This document shows positions 31,925-41,897 of a DNA stretch of 64,000 nt, piece by piece; position 1 is the first letter of the stretch, and each line of letters opens with the position of its first letter. Both the position numbers and the translations under genes were made by a program. The notes beneath the pieces are model-generated. The model worked only from the letters and a program-made list of their open reading frames with translations. It did no database searches and had not been told where the DNA came from. Source of the DNA: Lachancea mirantina (lineage: Eukaryota; Ascomycota; Saccharomycetes; Saccharomycetales; Saccharomycetaceae); contig LT598469.1 of the NCBI GenBank assembly GCA_900074745.1, positions 1,302,001 through 1,366,000 on the forward strand, given 5' to 3'.

Positions 31925-31931
31925 TGAGTCA
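31925..31931. promoter_or_regulatory. Gcn4-type site TGAGTCA, proximal
   Basis: Perfect Gcn4 heptamer 136 bases upstream of the CPA2 ATG, a typical distance for amino-acid starvation induction. Arginine genes are known general-control targets. Confidence 0.6.
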
Positions 31932-32066
31932 TGGTGACGAGAAAGCTCATCGCAGATATATAGAAGAAAGACATAGCTGGAAATCCGCAAGGTCTTGACT
32001 AAAAAACATCGTCAAGACTGAAGAAGCTCTGCAGGAAAAGTAGTGAGTGGCAGTAAGTGTGGAAAA

Positions 32067-35000
32067 ATGAGTGGCGTCGCTTCGATATACGCATCTACGC
32101 AGCCTACAATTTCGGCTTTCAACACGCCCGCGTACAAGCCAGAGCTTGTCCAGGGCGTGGAATCGGTCTTGGTGATCGGTTCTGGTGGTCTTTCAATTGG
32201 ACAGGCCGGTGAATTCGATTATTCCGGTTCGCAGGCCATCAAGGCCTTGAAAGAAGCCAATAAGAGAACCATCTTGATCAACCCCAACATCGCAACCAAC
32301 CAGACTTCGCACTCGCTGGCAGACGAAATCTACTATTTGCCAGTCACACCGGAGTACATCACGTACATCATCGAGCGCGAGCGTCCAGATGCCATTCTGT
32401 TGACGTTCGGTGGTCAAACCGGGCTTAACTGCGGTGTAGCTCTCGACAAGATGGGCGTGCTCGCCAAGTACGACGTCAAGGTGTTGGGTACGCCTATCAA
32501 GACCCTAGAGACCTCTGAGGACAGAGACCTGTTTGCCCAGGCTTTACGTGAGATCAATATACCGATTGCCGAGTCGTTCGCCTGCGAGACGATCGACGAA
32601 GCTCTCACTGCTGCAGTCAAGGTTGGATACCCAATTATCGTTAGATCTGCTTATGCGCTTGGGGGTTTGGGCTCTGGGTTCGCTAACAACGAACAGGAGC
32701 TCAAGGAGCTGTCCGCGCAATCTCTCTCGCTAGCACCTCAAATTTTGGTCGAAAAATCGCTCAAGGGCTGGAAAGAAGTCGAATATGAAGTTGTTCGTGA
32801 CCGTGTCGACAACTGTATCACGGTGTGTAACATGGAGAATTTTGACCCACTTGGTGTCCACACCGGTGATTCTATCGTTTTCGCGCCATCTCAAACTTTG
32901 TCCGACGAAGAATTTCACATGTTGAGATCCGCCGCGATCAAGATTATCAGACATTTGGGCGTCGTAGGTGAGTGTAATGTGCAATATGCTTTGCAACCCG
33001 ATGGTTTGGATTACAGAGTCATCGAAGTTAACGCACGTTTGTCCCGTTCCTCTGCTTTGGCCTCCAAGGCTACTGGTTATCCTCTTGCCTACACCGCCGC
33101 TAAGATTGCTCTTGGCTATACTTTGCCAGAGCTTCCAAACCCGGTTACCAAGACCACTGTCGCCAACTTCGAACCCTCTTTAGACTACATTGTTGCGAAG
33201 ATTCCTCGTTGGGATTTAGCCAAGTTTCAGCACGTAAACCGTTCCATCGGGTCTGCTATGAAGTCTGTTGGTGAAGTTATGGCCATTGGTAGAAACTTTG
33301 AAGAGGCTTTCCAAAAAGCCATCAGACAAATTGATCCGTCATTCGTCGGATTTCAAGGATCTGACGAGTTTGGTGATCAATTGGACGAGGTCCTAGCTCA
33401 ACCTACCGACAGGAGATGGCTCGCTATTGGGCAAGCACTTTTGGTCGAAGGTTATTCTGTGGAAAAGGTTCACGAACTATCTAGAGTTGACTCGTGGTTC
33501 TTACAAAAATGTATGAACATCGTTGACATGTACAAAGAACTAGAGGAAGTCAACTCTCTAGACCAATTAGAGAAGGATCTTGTAATCAGAGCCAAGAAGT
33601 TGGGTTTTTCCGACAAACAGATTGCTCTTTGTCTAGAGAAGAACGGAGGGGCGAAAGTCGAAGAGTCACAGGTTAGAAAGCACAGAAAATCCTTCGGCGT
33701 CGTTCCTTTTGTTAAGAAGATCGATACTTTAGCCGCCGAGTTCCCTGCCAACACCAATTATCTTTACACCACATACAACGCTGTCAAGAGCGACATTGAA
33801 TTTAATGATCACGGTATGTTAGTCTTGGGTTCCGGTGTCTACCGTATCGGATCCTCTGTCGAATTCGATTGGTGTGCCGTCAACACGGCTAGGGCCTTGA
33901 GAGAAAAGGGCAAGAAGACAATCATGATCAACTACAACCCAGAAACCGTTTCGACCGATTTCGATGAAGTTGACAGACTCTACTTTGAAGAATTGTCCTT
34001 CGAGAGGGTCATGGATATTTACGAGCTAGAACATTCCGAGGGCTGCGTCATTTCTGTAGGTGGTCAGCTACCTCAGAACATTGCCTTGAAGCTGTTGAAT
34101 GACGGTGCCCACATCCTAGGTACCAGTCCTGTCGACATTGACAGAGCGGAAAACAGACACAAATTCTCTTCGATTCTAGATCAAATTGGAGTTGACCAGC
34201 CTGAATGGAGTGAATTGGCCTCTTTGGAAGAGGCTAAGGCCTTTGCGAGAAAAGTAACTTACCCAGTGTTGATCCGTCCTTCTTACGTTCTTTCTGGTGC
34301 GGCCATGAGCGTCGTCACCTCTGAACACGAGCTGGAGGACAAGTTGACTACTGCTTCTGACATTAGTCCAGATCACCCAGTTGTCATCTCGAAATTTATT
34401 GAGGGTGCTCAAGAGATTGATGTCGACGCAGTTGCATGCGACGGTAAAGTTCTCGTTCATGCCATCTCAGAGCATGTTGAGAATGCTGGTGTTCACTCCG
34501 GAGATGCCACCTTGATTTTGCCACCTCAAAGCTTATCAGAAGACATCAAAACCAGACTTTTAGTAATCGCTGAGAAGGTTGCAGCTGCTTGGAAGATCAC
34601 CGGTCCATTCAACATGCAAATCATTAAGGATGACAGACACGAGGGAACCAGCCTGAAGGTTATTGAATGTAACATCAGAGCTTCCAGATCTTTTCCATTT
34701 GTTTCAAAGGTTTTGGGAACCAATTTCATCGATGTTGCCGTTAAATCCTTCCTGAAGGAGGACGTACCAACTCCCGTCAACCTCATGGCCAAAGAATACA
34801 GCTACGTCGCCACCAAGGTTCCACAGTTCTCGTTCACAAGACTCGCAGGTGCTGACCCTTTCTTGGGTGTCGAAATGTCTTCAACTGGTGAAGTGGCATC
34901 TTTTGGGCGGGATGCGCTTGAAAGTTATTGGACTGCTATTCAAAGCACCATGAACTTCCACGTTCCTTTACCGCCAAGCGGATTTCTATTTGGCGGTGAC

Positions 35001-35432
35001 TTATCTAACGATAATTTGGGTCATGTTGCTCAATTGGTCGTACCTTTAGGTTACAAAGCCTTCACCACAAGCGAGGAAACCAAGCAATATTTGGCCAAAT
35101 ACGTGCCAGAAGGAACCGCAATTGAAATCATCGAGTTCCCAAAGAACGACAAAAGAAAGCTGCGTGAATTGTTCCAACTGCACGACATCAAAGCAGTGGT
35201 AAACCTGGCAGCTAAGAGAGCTGAATCTCTGGAAGATGTTGATTACATTATGAGAAGAAACGCCATTGATTTCGCTTTGCCGCTTTTCAACGAGCCTCAA
35301 ACGTCTTTGCTGTTTGCCAAGGCGCTCAGCGCAAAGGTCGGCGAGAAACTACGTGTGCTAGAGTCCGAAGATGTTGCTGTTCCTACGGAGGTTCGCACCT
35401 GGCACGAGTGGATTGGGGAGAGACCTCACTAG
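32067..35432 (+). CDS. CPA2: Arginine-specific carbamoyl-phosphate synthase, large subunit
   Basis: Large subunit of the arginine-pathway carbamoyl-phosphate synthase, making carbamoyl phosphate from bicarbonate, ATP and ammonia supplied by the Cpa1 glutaminase. The protein is 1121 aa (S. cerevisiae Cpa2 is 1118). It has the two duplicated synthetase halves: VLVIGSGGLSIGQAGEFDYSGSQ opens the first and VLGSGVYRIGSSVEFDWC the second. Each half has an ATP-grasp fold (RSAYALGGLGSG; RPSYVLSGAAM), and the C-terminal end is a methylglyoxal-synthase-like domain. The start chosen is ATG 32067; the frame extends eight codons upstream only with GTG. Next to LIH1/YMR1 as in YJR107W-YJR110W, with inserted genes. 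Confidence 0.97.
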   Translation: MSGVASIYASTQPTISAFNTPAYKPELVQGVESVLVIGSGGLSIGQAGEFDYSGSQAIKALKEANKRTILINPNIATNQTSHSLADEIYYLPVTPEYITYIIERERPDAILLTFGGQTGLNCGVALDKMGVLAKYDVKVLGTPIKTLETSEDRDLFAQALREINIPIAESFACETIDEALTAAVKVGYPIIVRSAYALGGLGSGFANNEQELKELSAQSLSLAPQILVEKSLKGWKEVEYEVVRDRVDNCITVCNMENFDPLGVHTGDSIVFAPSQTLSDEEFHMLRSAAIKIIRHLGVVGECNVQYALQPDGLDYRVIEVNARLSRSSALASKATGYPLAYTAAKIALGYTLPELPNPVTKTTVANFEPSLDYIVAKIPRWDLAKFQHVNRSIGSAMKSVGEVMAIGRNFEEAFQKAIRQIDPSFVGFQGSDEFGDQLDEVLAQPTDRRWLAIGQALLVEGYSVEKVHELSRVDSWFLQKCMNIVDMYKELEEVNSLDQLEKDLVIRAKKLGFSDKQIALCLEKNGGAKVEESQVRKHRKSFGVVPFVKKIDTLAAEFPANTNYLYTTYNAVKSDIEFNDHGMLVLGSGVYRIGSSVEFDWCAVNTARALREKGKKTIMINYNPETVSTDFDEVDRLYFEELSFERVMDIYELEHSEGCVISVGGQLPQNIALKLLNDGAHILGTSPVDIDRAENRHKFSSILDQIGVDQPEWSELASLEEAKAFARKVTYPVLIRPSYVLSGAAMSVVTSEHELEDKLTTASDISPDHPVVISKFIEGAQEIDVDAVACDGKVLVHAISEHVENAGVHSGDATLILPPQSLSEDIKTRLLVIAEKVAAAWKITGPFNMQIIKDDRHEGTSLKVIECNIRASRSFPFVSKVLGTNFIDVAVKSFLKEDVPTPVNLMAKEYSYVATKVPQFSFTRLAGADPFLGVEMSSTGEVASFGRDALESYWTAIQSTMNFHVPLPPSGFLFGGDLSNDNLGHVAQLVVPLGYKAFTTSEETKQYLAKYVPEGTAIEIIEFPKNDKRKLRELFQLHDIKAVVNLAAKRAESLEDVDYIMRRNAIDFALPLFNEPQTSLLFAKALSAKVGEKLRVLESEDVAVPTEVRTWHEWIGERPH

Positions 35433-35705
35433 GTCAATTAATGCCGCTGTTAACAGTGTATAGTAGTGACAAACAAATAATAAGTATCATACAGTAGAGT
35501 TTGGATAAATCAAGGATAAGGAACACAAGCGTGTTGGATCTGCATTTCAAAAAATTTTGGTAGTCTTCTACTCTCCTGCATAACTTCGTCGCAACCTTCC
35601 ATTCGCAACCTTCCATCCTGTAGTGTCTGCTTCCCGCGACGGAGGACTGAAAAGCGAACAAGTTTCGTTCTGCTGCGTCACACACTCACACCTCCATCGG
35701 ATATC

Positions 35706-35981
35706 ATGGATGAGAGCGACGTCTATGGCCAATACCTTAGCGATGTCGCTTCCGTCGCTGCTAGACAATGCAACAGCGAACAAACCCAAACTTGGGAAAA
35801 CCAGCAAATGTACACGAGAAGTCTACAGCCCGAGATACTACCAGAATTGCCTCCACTTTCCACATCTACTGCTTCGGCAGCGGAAAAAAGACTAATGTCT
35901 AACCATGATGACGATCATGAATTGTCCCAAGTTTTGGCTTCCAGCGGGCCAAAAGAGACCAAAAGAAAACGGTGTGAATAG
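35706..35981 (+). CDS. Small hypothetical protein (91 aa)
   Basis: ATG-initiated frame of 91 codons between CPA2 and GPA2. It is polar, Ser/Glu-rich, with a Pro-rich centre (QPEILPELPPLSTS) and a basic end (KETKRKRCE). No membrane segment or known motif. It looks disordered and might be a small regulatory protein; I do not recognise it. A frame on the opposite strand overlaps its first part but has no better features. Real-gene status is uncertain. Confidence 0.45.
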   Translation: MDESDVYGQYLSDVASVAARQCNSEQTQTWENQQMYTRSLQPEILPELPPLSTSTASAAEKRLMSNHDDDHELSQVLASSGPKETKRKRCE

Positions 35982-36372
35982 ACAAAATATCCAGCAACTA
36001 CATAATTTAACCAATTTCTCGGCAAAGGCCACCCTTTTTCTACTATACTTCACTCAAAATCTATTCAGCTGTTAAAACGGTGACTTAATTTCCTTCAGGA
36101 GAATTAGCTTGTCAATATTCGATTCGCGTACATAGCGATGTTAAAATGGTAATCACGTTCCGTCCTCTACCGTAGATTGTGATACATATTCAAGTACTTA
36201 TCCGTAGTAGATGATAATAATTTTCACAACGCTAAAAATTTTTTTAGGGGCGAAAGGCCTGTTGAGCATATAAGATTTATTGAATATAAAAGGACTAAGG
36301 TGGCAAGCAAATTGAGAGGGACCCTAGGTCGGTGATTCGTGGAGGTTTGCGGGAATCACGGAAGGTACACGG
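35982..36372. other. Intergenic region upstream of GPA2
   Basis: A/T-rich promoter region; no coding potential recognised. Confidence 0.4.
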
Positions 36373-37671
36373 ATGGGTGTGTGTACTTCTAAATCAGACG
36401 AAAGTTCAGCGGCGTTGGAAGGTAGCCGAGTGCCGGTGAAAAGAGGGCAGAGAAATACACAAGGTAATGACAGCGGGACGACAGGGACCAACGGGAGCGA
36501 CAATGGTGGTACAGACTCAAGTAATGGGCTAGATGAAAAACGGAAAGGAGGCGGCAAAGGACAAGTGTCTAATGCTGGAGGGGCGACGAACAAGGGCCCA
36601 CAGTCGCTGGTTTCGGGCGCGAGCGGTTCCTCTATCGGGCCGTCGTCTGGGTCGCTCAATAAAGTGGGAAGCAGTGTAGACTCCAATAAGACGTTGAAAG
36701 TTTTGCTGTTAGGGTCAGGAGAAAGCGGAAAGTCGACAATCCTGCAGCAACTCAAAATTCTGCATCAAAATGGGTTCACTAAAGAGGAATTACTGGAACT
36801 CAAACCGTTCATTTTTGATAACCTTCTGGAGACGGGCCGAGATTTGGTAAATGCAAGAAGACAGTTAGGTGTCACACTTGAGCCGCACAGCGGCCTCACA
36901 GAAGAAGAGTTGGAGATGGTAACGTCGTTCAGCACGCCGGGCGCGCAGCTGCAGAAATTTCCCACGGACGTGGCACGCGTACTCGCCAAAATATGGGGGT
37001 TGAAATCCACCCAAGAACTCATTACTGGAGAGCACCGGTCCGAATTCTATCTGATGGACAGTGCGCGCTATTTTATGGAGAGCCTAGAGCGCATATCGGA
37101 GCCCAACTACGAGCCGTCGGTTCGCGACGTTTTGCTCTGTCGTAAGAAAACGTCCGGTATATTTGACACTCTCGTCGAGATGGATGCGAATTTGAAGTTA
37201 CACATATACGACGTTGGCGGTCAACGGAGCGAGCGTAAAAAATGGATTCATTGCTTCGACAACGTTACCTTGATAATTTTTTGCGTCTCGCTATCGGAGT
37301 ATGATCAAACGCTTTTGGAGGACAAATCTCAAAACAGGCTTGAGGAGTCCCTGATCCTGTTTGACTCCGTGGTGAATAGCAGATGGTTTGCGCGTGCCTC
37401 CATAGTGCTATTCTTGAACAAAATTGACGTTTTCGCCGAAAAAGTTCAGCACGTACCTCTGGAAAAATACTTTCCCGATTTCACCGGTGGAAAAGACATT
37501 AATAAGGCGGCCAAATATATCCTGTGGAGATTTGTGCAACTGAACCGAGCACATCTCAACATATACCCCCATGTGACGCAAGCTACCGATACTTCAAATA
37601 TAAAGTTGGTGTTTGCCGCAATCAAAGAAACAATTCTAGAAAACAGTTTAAAGGATTCGGGAGTGCTATAA
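36373..37671 (+). CDS. GPA2: Heterotrimeric-type G protein alpha subunit Gpa2
   Basis: Nutrient-sensing G-alpha that works with the receptor Gpr1 to activate adenylate cyclase and protein kinase A. The protein is 432 aa (S. cerevisiae 449). MGVCTSKS provides an N-myristoylation glycine and a palmitoylation cysteine. A long Gly/Ser/Asn-rich spacer (residues 28-100) is typical of Gpa2 and absent from Gpa1. GTPase motifs are GSGESGKST (114-122), RKKTSG (switch I), DVGGQRSERKKW (switch II) and FLNKID. It ends DSGVL, like Gpa2. RPN3 and SRB4 downstream correspond to YER021W-YER022W, GPA2 being YER020W. Confidence 0.93.
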   Translation: MGVCTSKSDESSAALEGSRVPVKRGQRNTQGNDSGTTGTNGSDNGGTDSSNGLDEKRKGGGKGQVSNAGGATNKGPQSLVSGASGSSIGPSSGSLNKVGSSVDSNKTLKVLLLGSGESGKSTILQQLKILHQNGFTKEELLELKPFIFDNLLETGRDLVNARRQLGVTLEPHSGLTEEELEMVTSFSTPGAQLQKFPTDVARVLAKIWGLKSTQELITGEHRSEFYLMDSARYFMESLERISEPNYEPSVRDVLLCRKKTSGIFDTLVEMDANLKLHIYDVGGQRSERKKWIHCFDNVTLIIFCVSLSEYDQTLLEDKSQNRLEESLILFDSVVNSRWFARASIVLFLNKIDVFAEKVQHVPLEKYFPDFTGGKDINKAAKYILWRFVQLNRAHLNIYPHVTQATDTSNIKLVFAAIKETILENSLKDSGVL

Positions 37672-38189
37672 CCACGTGAACTGGGTAGTGATGCTTTAGT
37701 GTGGACTGGATCCACTTTTTTTATTAGCAAGCTCATATATCCTCGAATAGCGATAATAGAGACTAAGAAAATTAATCTATGATCAATTGGTTGTTTTGAA
37801 AGAAAGAAATCTCTCCATCAGGTCCTGTTATTTCAAGAGCATGGGTTGGGTGTCGCATTCCAATTCTGAAAAGTTATTTAAATGTTTTGATATGAATATA
37901 TTTCATACTTCGAAAGATTACAACACATTCTTTTAAAAGCACGACTACCGAATTGACCCTTCCGTGTATTGTACTATGAAGTAAACTGCGTGCTTTGCCC
38001 TTCGCTCCGTAGTTGTCATCCTAGCCTTCTAGTTTTTATCGTCTCCCAAAGAGTGCCCGCTAGGATTTCGTTACAGATCAACAAGACAACATTATCATGC
38101 GAATAGACGCGCCATTATGTACACATCCCAGCCGGTGCTAGCGTATTAGTAGACGATGAATGAAAACTTCAACAAAACAGCAGATTCCT
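37672..38189. other. Convergent intergenic region between GPA2 and LIH1
   Basis: 3' flanks of two convergent genes. No gene recognised. Confidence 0.4.
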
Positions 38190-39425
38190 CTAGAAATCGT
38201 CACAGGTATTTATTAAGATGAAATATGCACGATGCTCGTACATGTGCAACCATTGCTCAATTGGTCCCAAGATCGAATGACCTTGGCCGTGACCCGTAAG
38301 GGCCACGTCTTCTCTGACGCTTTGAAAATCAGTTTCAGTTTCACGATGCAATTTTGGACCGCGATAAATAACGTCTTCTTTATTGTGCGGAAGATGTAAT
38401 TTCTTCACAAAAATCTCAAGACCCGCAGGCTCATAAAACGGTGGAACCATAGTGATGTAGTCTTGCATGTGAATAACCCTAAAATAGCCTCTCGTGAATT
38501 CAACCAAACCAGACTTCATGGAATTTTGGTGTATGTCATGGGTGCCAAAGAGTTCGTCGACCCAGACGCTGAGATCGTAATTGAAAATGTGAGGTGAGGC
38601 GTATGTCAAGACGAGCGGGTCGTACCCGCGCAACTTCAGCTCTATACCGGCAAGGGTGGCCAGCGCTGCGCCAAGTGAATGCCCCGTAATCACTAACTTG
38701 TAATCTGGGAAGCTCAAAGACACCGATTCTACATGATCGAAAAATTGCGCGCTGAGCGTCTTCAGAAAGATGTGGAATCCTCTGTGAACCATGCAATTGT
38801 CACAGGGTTTTATTTTCCCCGTAGAAACCCATTCATTGTAAAATTCGATGGACGAAGGTAGATACTCGGCCGGATAAATTAGCAAATCGCTGAGCCAATC
38901 CTGTCGCGTAGACGAGCCTCGAAAAGCTAGCATAACAACCCTTCTTTCGTGATCCACGGCAATGTAACCCGTGCCGAGCTCCCCCTTTTCAGCTAGAAGG
39001 ACCAGCTCAACTCTTGTGCGCCAGATCCCAAAATTGTCCTCTTCGTTGGAACAAAATTTGAGTCTGGGCGGACATCCACCCTCCGCAAAGCTTTTGTAGC
39101 AAACAAGTTCGTTCCTCTCAATGCAGTACGTCAGAGCACATATCTTGCTGAAGTAGACCAACCGCTCATACACCAAGTCGCTGATCCCGGGCACCTGACT
39201 TTTCGTCGTCTCTTCATACGGTTTACCATAAGACGTCTTAAACGATGTATCAAAAGGGTCTTGGGCGGCTAAATCTGGAATTCCCGTTGAAATGCCCACA
39301 AACCCATTTGAAACAATCACAGAGTTATCCTGTACCACCACAATGGATCGATGCTGTGGATCTTCATAGGCTTGAATAAACTTCGTTAAACCAAAAGCTA
39401 GAAGTATGCTCCCGCGAGTTACCAT
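38190..39425 (-). CDS. LIH1: Class 3 lipase-like secreted or ER protein
   Basis: Lipase of the class 3 (fungal triacylglycerol lipase) alpha/beta-hydrolase family, 411 aa, matching YJR107W by position next to ECM27 and ADO1. The start chosen is ATG 39425; four more open codons lie upstream but begin with TTG. The N-terminus (MVTRGSILLAFGLTKFIQAY) looks like a signal peptide. The nucleophile elbow GHSLGAALA gives Ser250 of this start, and the oxyanion segment is LAFRGSSTRQDW. Histidine-rich GHGQGH near the end may supply the catalytic His. Several cysteines (CPPRLKFC, CDNC) suggest disulfides. The natural substrate is not known. Confidence 0.88.
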   Translation of the reverse strand: MVTRGSILLAFGLTKFIQAYEDPQHRSIVVVQDNSVIVSNGFVGISTGIPDLAAQDPFDTSFKTSYGKPYEETTKSQVPGISDLVYERLVYFSKICALTYCIERNELVCYKSFAEGGCPPRLKFCSNEEDNFGIWRTRVELVLLAEKGELGTGYIAVDHERRVVMLAFRGSSTRQDWLSDLLIYPAEYLPSSIEFYNEWVSTGKIKPCDNCMVHRGFHIFLKTLSAQFFDHVESVSLSFPDYKLVITGHSLGAALATLAGIELKLRGYDPLVLTYASPHIFNYDLSVWVDELFGTHDIHQNSMKSGLVEFTRGYFRVIHMQDYITMVPPFYEPAGLEIFVKKLHLPHNKEDVIYRGPKLHRETETDFQSVREDVALTGHGQGHSILGPIEQWLHMYEHRAYFILINTCDDF

Positions 39426-39704
39426 AGGATAAGGCAATAGACACTGGCGGGGTAGTTTAAAAAGTGGTCGAGTCCAGTCTTTATTGTTGCTCGGCTCGAA
39501 GTTAATGGAAATATGATTTAACCCTACAGCGGTCTATGCTATCAAATTCTGTAACCGAGTCCTTTTGGATTCCTTTTTCAACAAGTGTTGATAAAGAAGG
39601 AAAGTGGTTAATTTAAGTTGAAAATCCTAAAAATCATCAACAAAATTTTGAGGAGTTTCCATTAAACCGTGAAATCATTAACTTTATTCGGCTTTGGTGC
39701 CATC

Positions 39705-41726
39705 TTAAGAGCCAAATGTCTCTATGAAGATGTTGATCAACGTCGTTACCCCCCACCAAGAGCACATGCCCAAACCAAAAACCTTGAGTTTGCTCATACA
39801 AAGTTCAAAGAGCTTTGAAGATGTACAGAACATAATAATCAGGAACATTGTTTGAATCAGAACAGCTGCTGCCGAAATGCAAAATTTGGCGTCGACGGAC
39901 GCAGCACCGAGACTGACGGACTTGTCGAACCACCATTTACCTTTTTTCACATGCGACGCACCCGACAGCATGGCCACCAACCCACTAAGTCCAATTCCTA
40001 TCAAGGAATTGAGAAGAACACCACCTAGACAGGCAGAAATAGCTATGAAGAAAAACCTTGATGACCACATAGTTCTTTCTGGGGCATCAACACCTTTTAC
40101 ATAGCGGTGAAGCCTACACATGGCGACATTTGCCATTAAATCGCTGAGAGAATTGCCCCACGAGAATATTGTAAGCCCGAGAACGCCCTCAGACACGCCT
40201 GTGTGTTTTTGATACACTACTATAATCTCAATGAGGGCCTGTGCGAGAACGGACATCCACAAAATAGAATTCACGATACTCAAAAACATGTAAGCGGTCG
40301 AGAGGATCTTAGTATACGTTTTTATTCTTTTTTCGTCGCTATGGTGCGCGGACAGCTCTGAATTCAAGGAAAACGTCTGTGCTCTTCTGACAAGCTGCGA
40401 GAGATGTATAACAGCTCCCACCACGGCAGCTGAGACTAAAACCAGCGGAATGAAGAAAAACCAATTCATGCGCAATTGAGCCAGTGAAAGAAGTAAAATC
40501 ATGAAGGCCGCAGGTATCGTAACGCCCTGGATGCACAACAAAATGTTGTGTGAAAGTCTCGATGAGGGTTTTTGGTCCTCAATTGTGAAAAGGTCGGCGC
40601 AGGGGGGACATGTTAACCGAAAAAGGATGGTAAAGGGTGCGAGGGCCAGCGCCAGAATCTGGCCAATCCAATTTTTTTCACGGAAGTCCGCCAGCTGAGG
40701 AAAGAACATGTACGTGATGCCAGATTTAAGTCTCTGAAGTCTCTTCTGGGCTAGATCGTGGAAGTCTATTGGCTTATGTCTTTCCACAACTGGTACAGAA
40801 TCAACTAAGTCTGGACTATCCGAAAAAGGCTTAAAACTGGCAGGAGACGAGAATGATTGCTGTTCACGTTGTTGCAATACGTCTGTAAATTCTGAAGTGA
40901 AGATTGGATCTGTTGCTGGCCGTGGAGGATCCGCTGCGTCGCGTGTTTGTGGAGGATTAATGGTTTTCAGCGATATATCGTCGTTGTCGAGCGGTGAATT
41001 TTCCATCATGGACATAAGATGGTTGTAATCGAGGACCGTAAGCATACTCCCCTTGGCACCAGTTTCGGCCTTTAATAGATAATCTGCTTCCTGTTGAAGA
41101 TCCTGGCTTACAATTGAACGTGTCAGTTCCTGCTCGTCGTCGTCATCGAGCGCGCGAGATTCTCGATACCCGTATTTGATCTTCGACGCCATGTAAACGA
41201 CATAAAGGGCAAGCATGAAGATACAGTTCAATAGTGTGACTTCATTCCGTAACGACATGTAAAGTATCAGCAAAACCGACAATACAACGAAGCTCAAATC
41301 GCGCAAAACATTCTGTTTTTGGCCCTCCGAAATGTCAAGCGACGCGGTAGACATACTGATAAAAATAGCACCTTGAACAACGCATAATATAAATCCGCAC
41401 GCTCCTAATACTTCACCAACGGAAAGGGCAGCAGCATTCGATGAGGTCCAGCTCATGAAATTAGAGAACAAATCTGGAGAAGAGTTGCACCATGCGAGAA
41501 TAACCGCAGTTAAAACACCTTTGGTTGGTGTACCAGACTTGCCTCTTGTCAAACTGGATACATTAGGGCAGAGGTAGTCCGAAGCACAAACACCTAATAA
41601 AATAAAGCAAATACACAAGTGCAACAGGCTTAAAAAGACTATCCCCACGCCAAACTTCTGTCCATCAAGAAGGACAGATGGGTGTGCCAGCCAATCGAGA
41701 AAACTTAACGAGTTGCTGGCTACCAT
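39705..41726 (-). CDS. ECM27: Sodium/calcium exchanger-family membrane protein
   Basis: Cation/Ca2+ exchanger (CaCA) family protein, 673 aa (S. cerevisiae Ecm27 is 725). Both alpha repeats of the family are clear: AWCNSSPDLFSNFMSW in the first half and FSWGNSLSDLMANVAMCR in the second, each inside hydrophobic membrane segments. A polar cytosolic loop of about 200 residues separates them. The start is ATG 41726, which places WLAHPSVLLDGQ near the N-terminus like S. cerevisiae and leaves 171 bases to the ADO1 stop; the frame is open to 41870 but there begins with GTG. Order LIH1-ECM27-ADO1 equals YJR107W-106W-105W. Confidence 0.93.
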   Translation of the reverse strand: MVASNSLSFLDWLAHPSVLLDGQKFGVGIVFLSLLHLCICFILLGVCASDYLCPNVSSLTRGKSGTPTKGVLTAVILAWCNSSPDLFSNFMSWTSSNAAALSVGEVLGACGFILCVVQGAIFISMSTASLDISEGQKQNVLRDLSFVVLSVLLILYMSLRNEVTLLNCIFMLALYVVYMASKIKYGYRESRALDDDDEQELTRSIVSQDLQQEADYLLKAETGAKGSMLTVLDYNHLMSMMENSPLDNDDISLKTINPPQTRDAADPPRPATDPIFTSEFTDVLQQREQQSFSSPASFKPFSDSPDLVDSVPVVERHKPIDFHDLAQKRLQRLKSGITYMFFPQLADFREKNWIGQILALALAPFTILFRLTCPPCADLFTIEDQKPSSRLSHNILLCIQGVTIPAAFMILLLSLAQLRMNWFFFIPLVLVSAAVVGAVIHLSQLVRRAQTFSLNSELSAHHSDEKRIKTYTKILSTAYMFLSIVNSILWMSVLAQALIEIIVVYQKHTGVSEGVLGLTIFSWGNSLSDLMANVAMCRLHRYVKGVDAPERTMWSSRFFFIAISACLGGVLLNSLIGIGLSGLVAMLSGASHVKKGKWWFDKSVSLGAASVDAKFCISAAAVLIQTMFLIIMFCTSSKLFELCMSKLKVFGLGMCSWWGVTTLINIFIETFGS

Positions 41727-41897
41727 AACCCCTTCTTCAACGAAAACTAAGTTTTCAAGAATAGTAAGGTGATTTCTATAATTGGTGAAAAAAAAGTCTA
41801 CTATAATGACAATTAAAAACTTGAAACTCCGTGTCAATCGACTCAACTTATGCTTTGTTAACGTAGTCACAGGAGCTTTATATCGATTTTATAAAAT

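Larger units (their letters stand above)
31199..32066. other. Intergenic region upstream of CPA2
   Basis: Holds the CPA2 promoter with Gcn4-type sites. No gene recognised; the frames at 31413-31847 lack protein-like composition. Confidence 0.45.

Noticed and set aside
41727-41870. N-terminal extension of ECM27
   Set aside because: It starts with GTG, would leave only 27 bases after the ADO1 stop, and has no counterpart in the S. cerevisiae protein.
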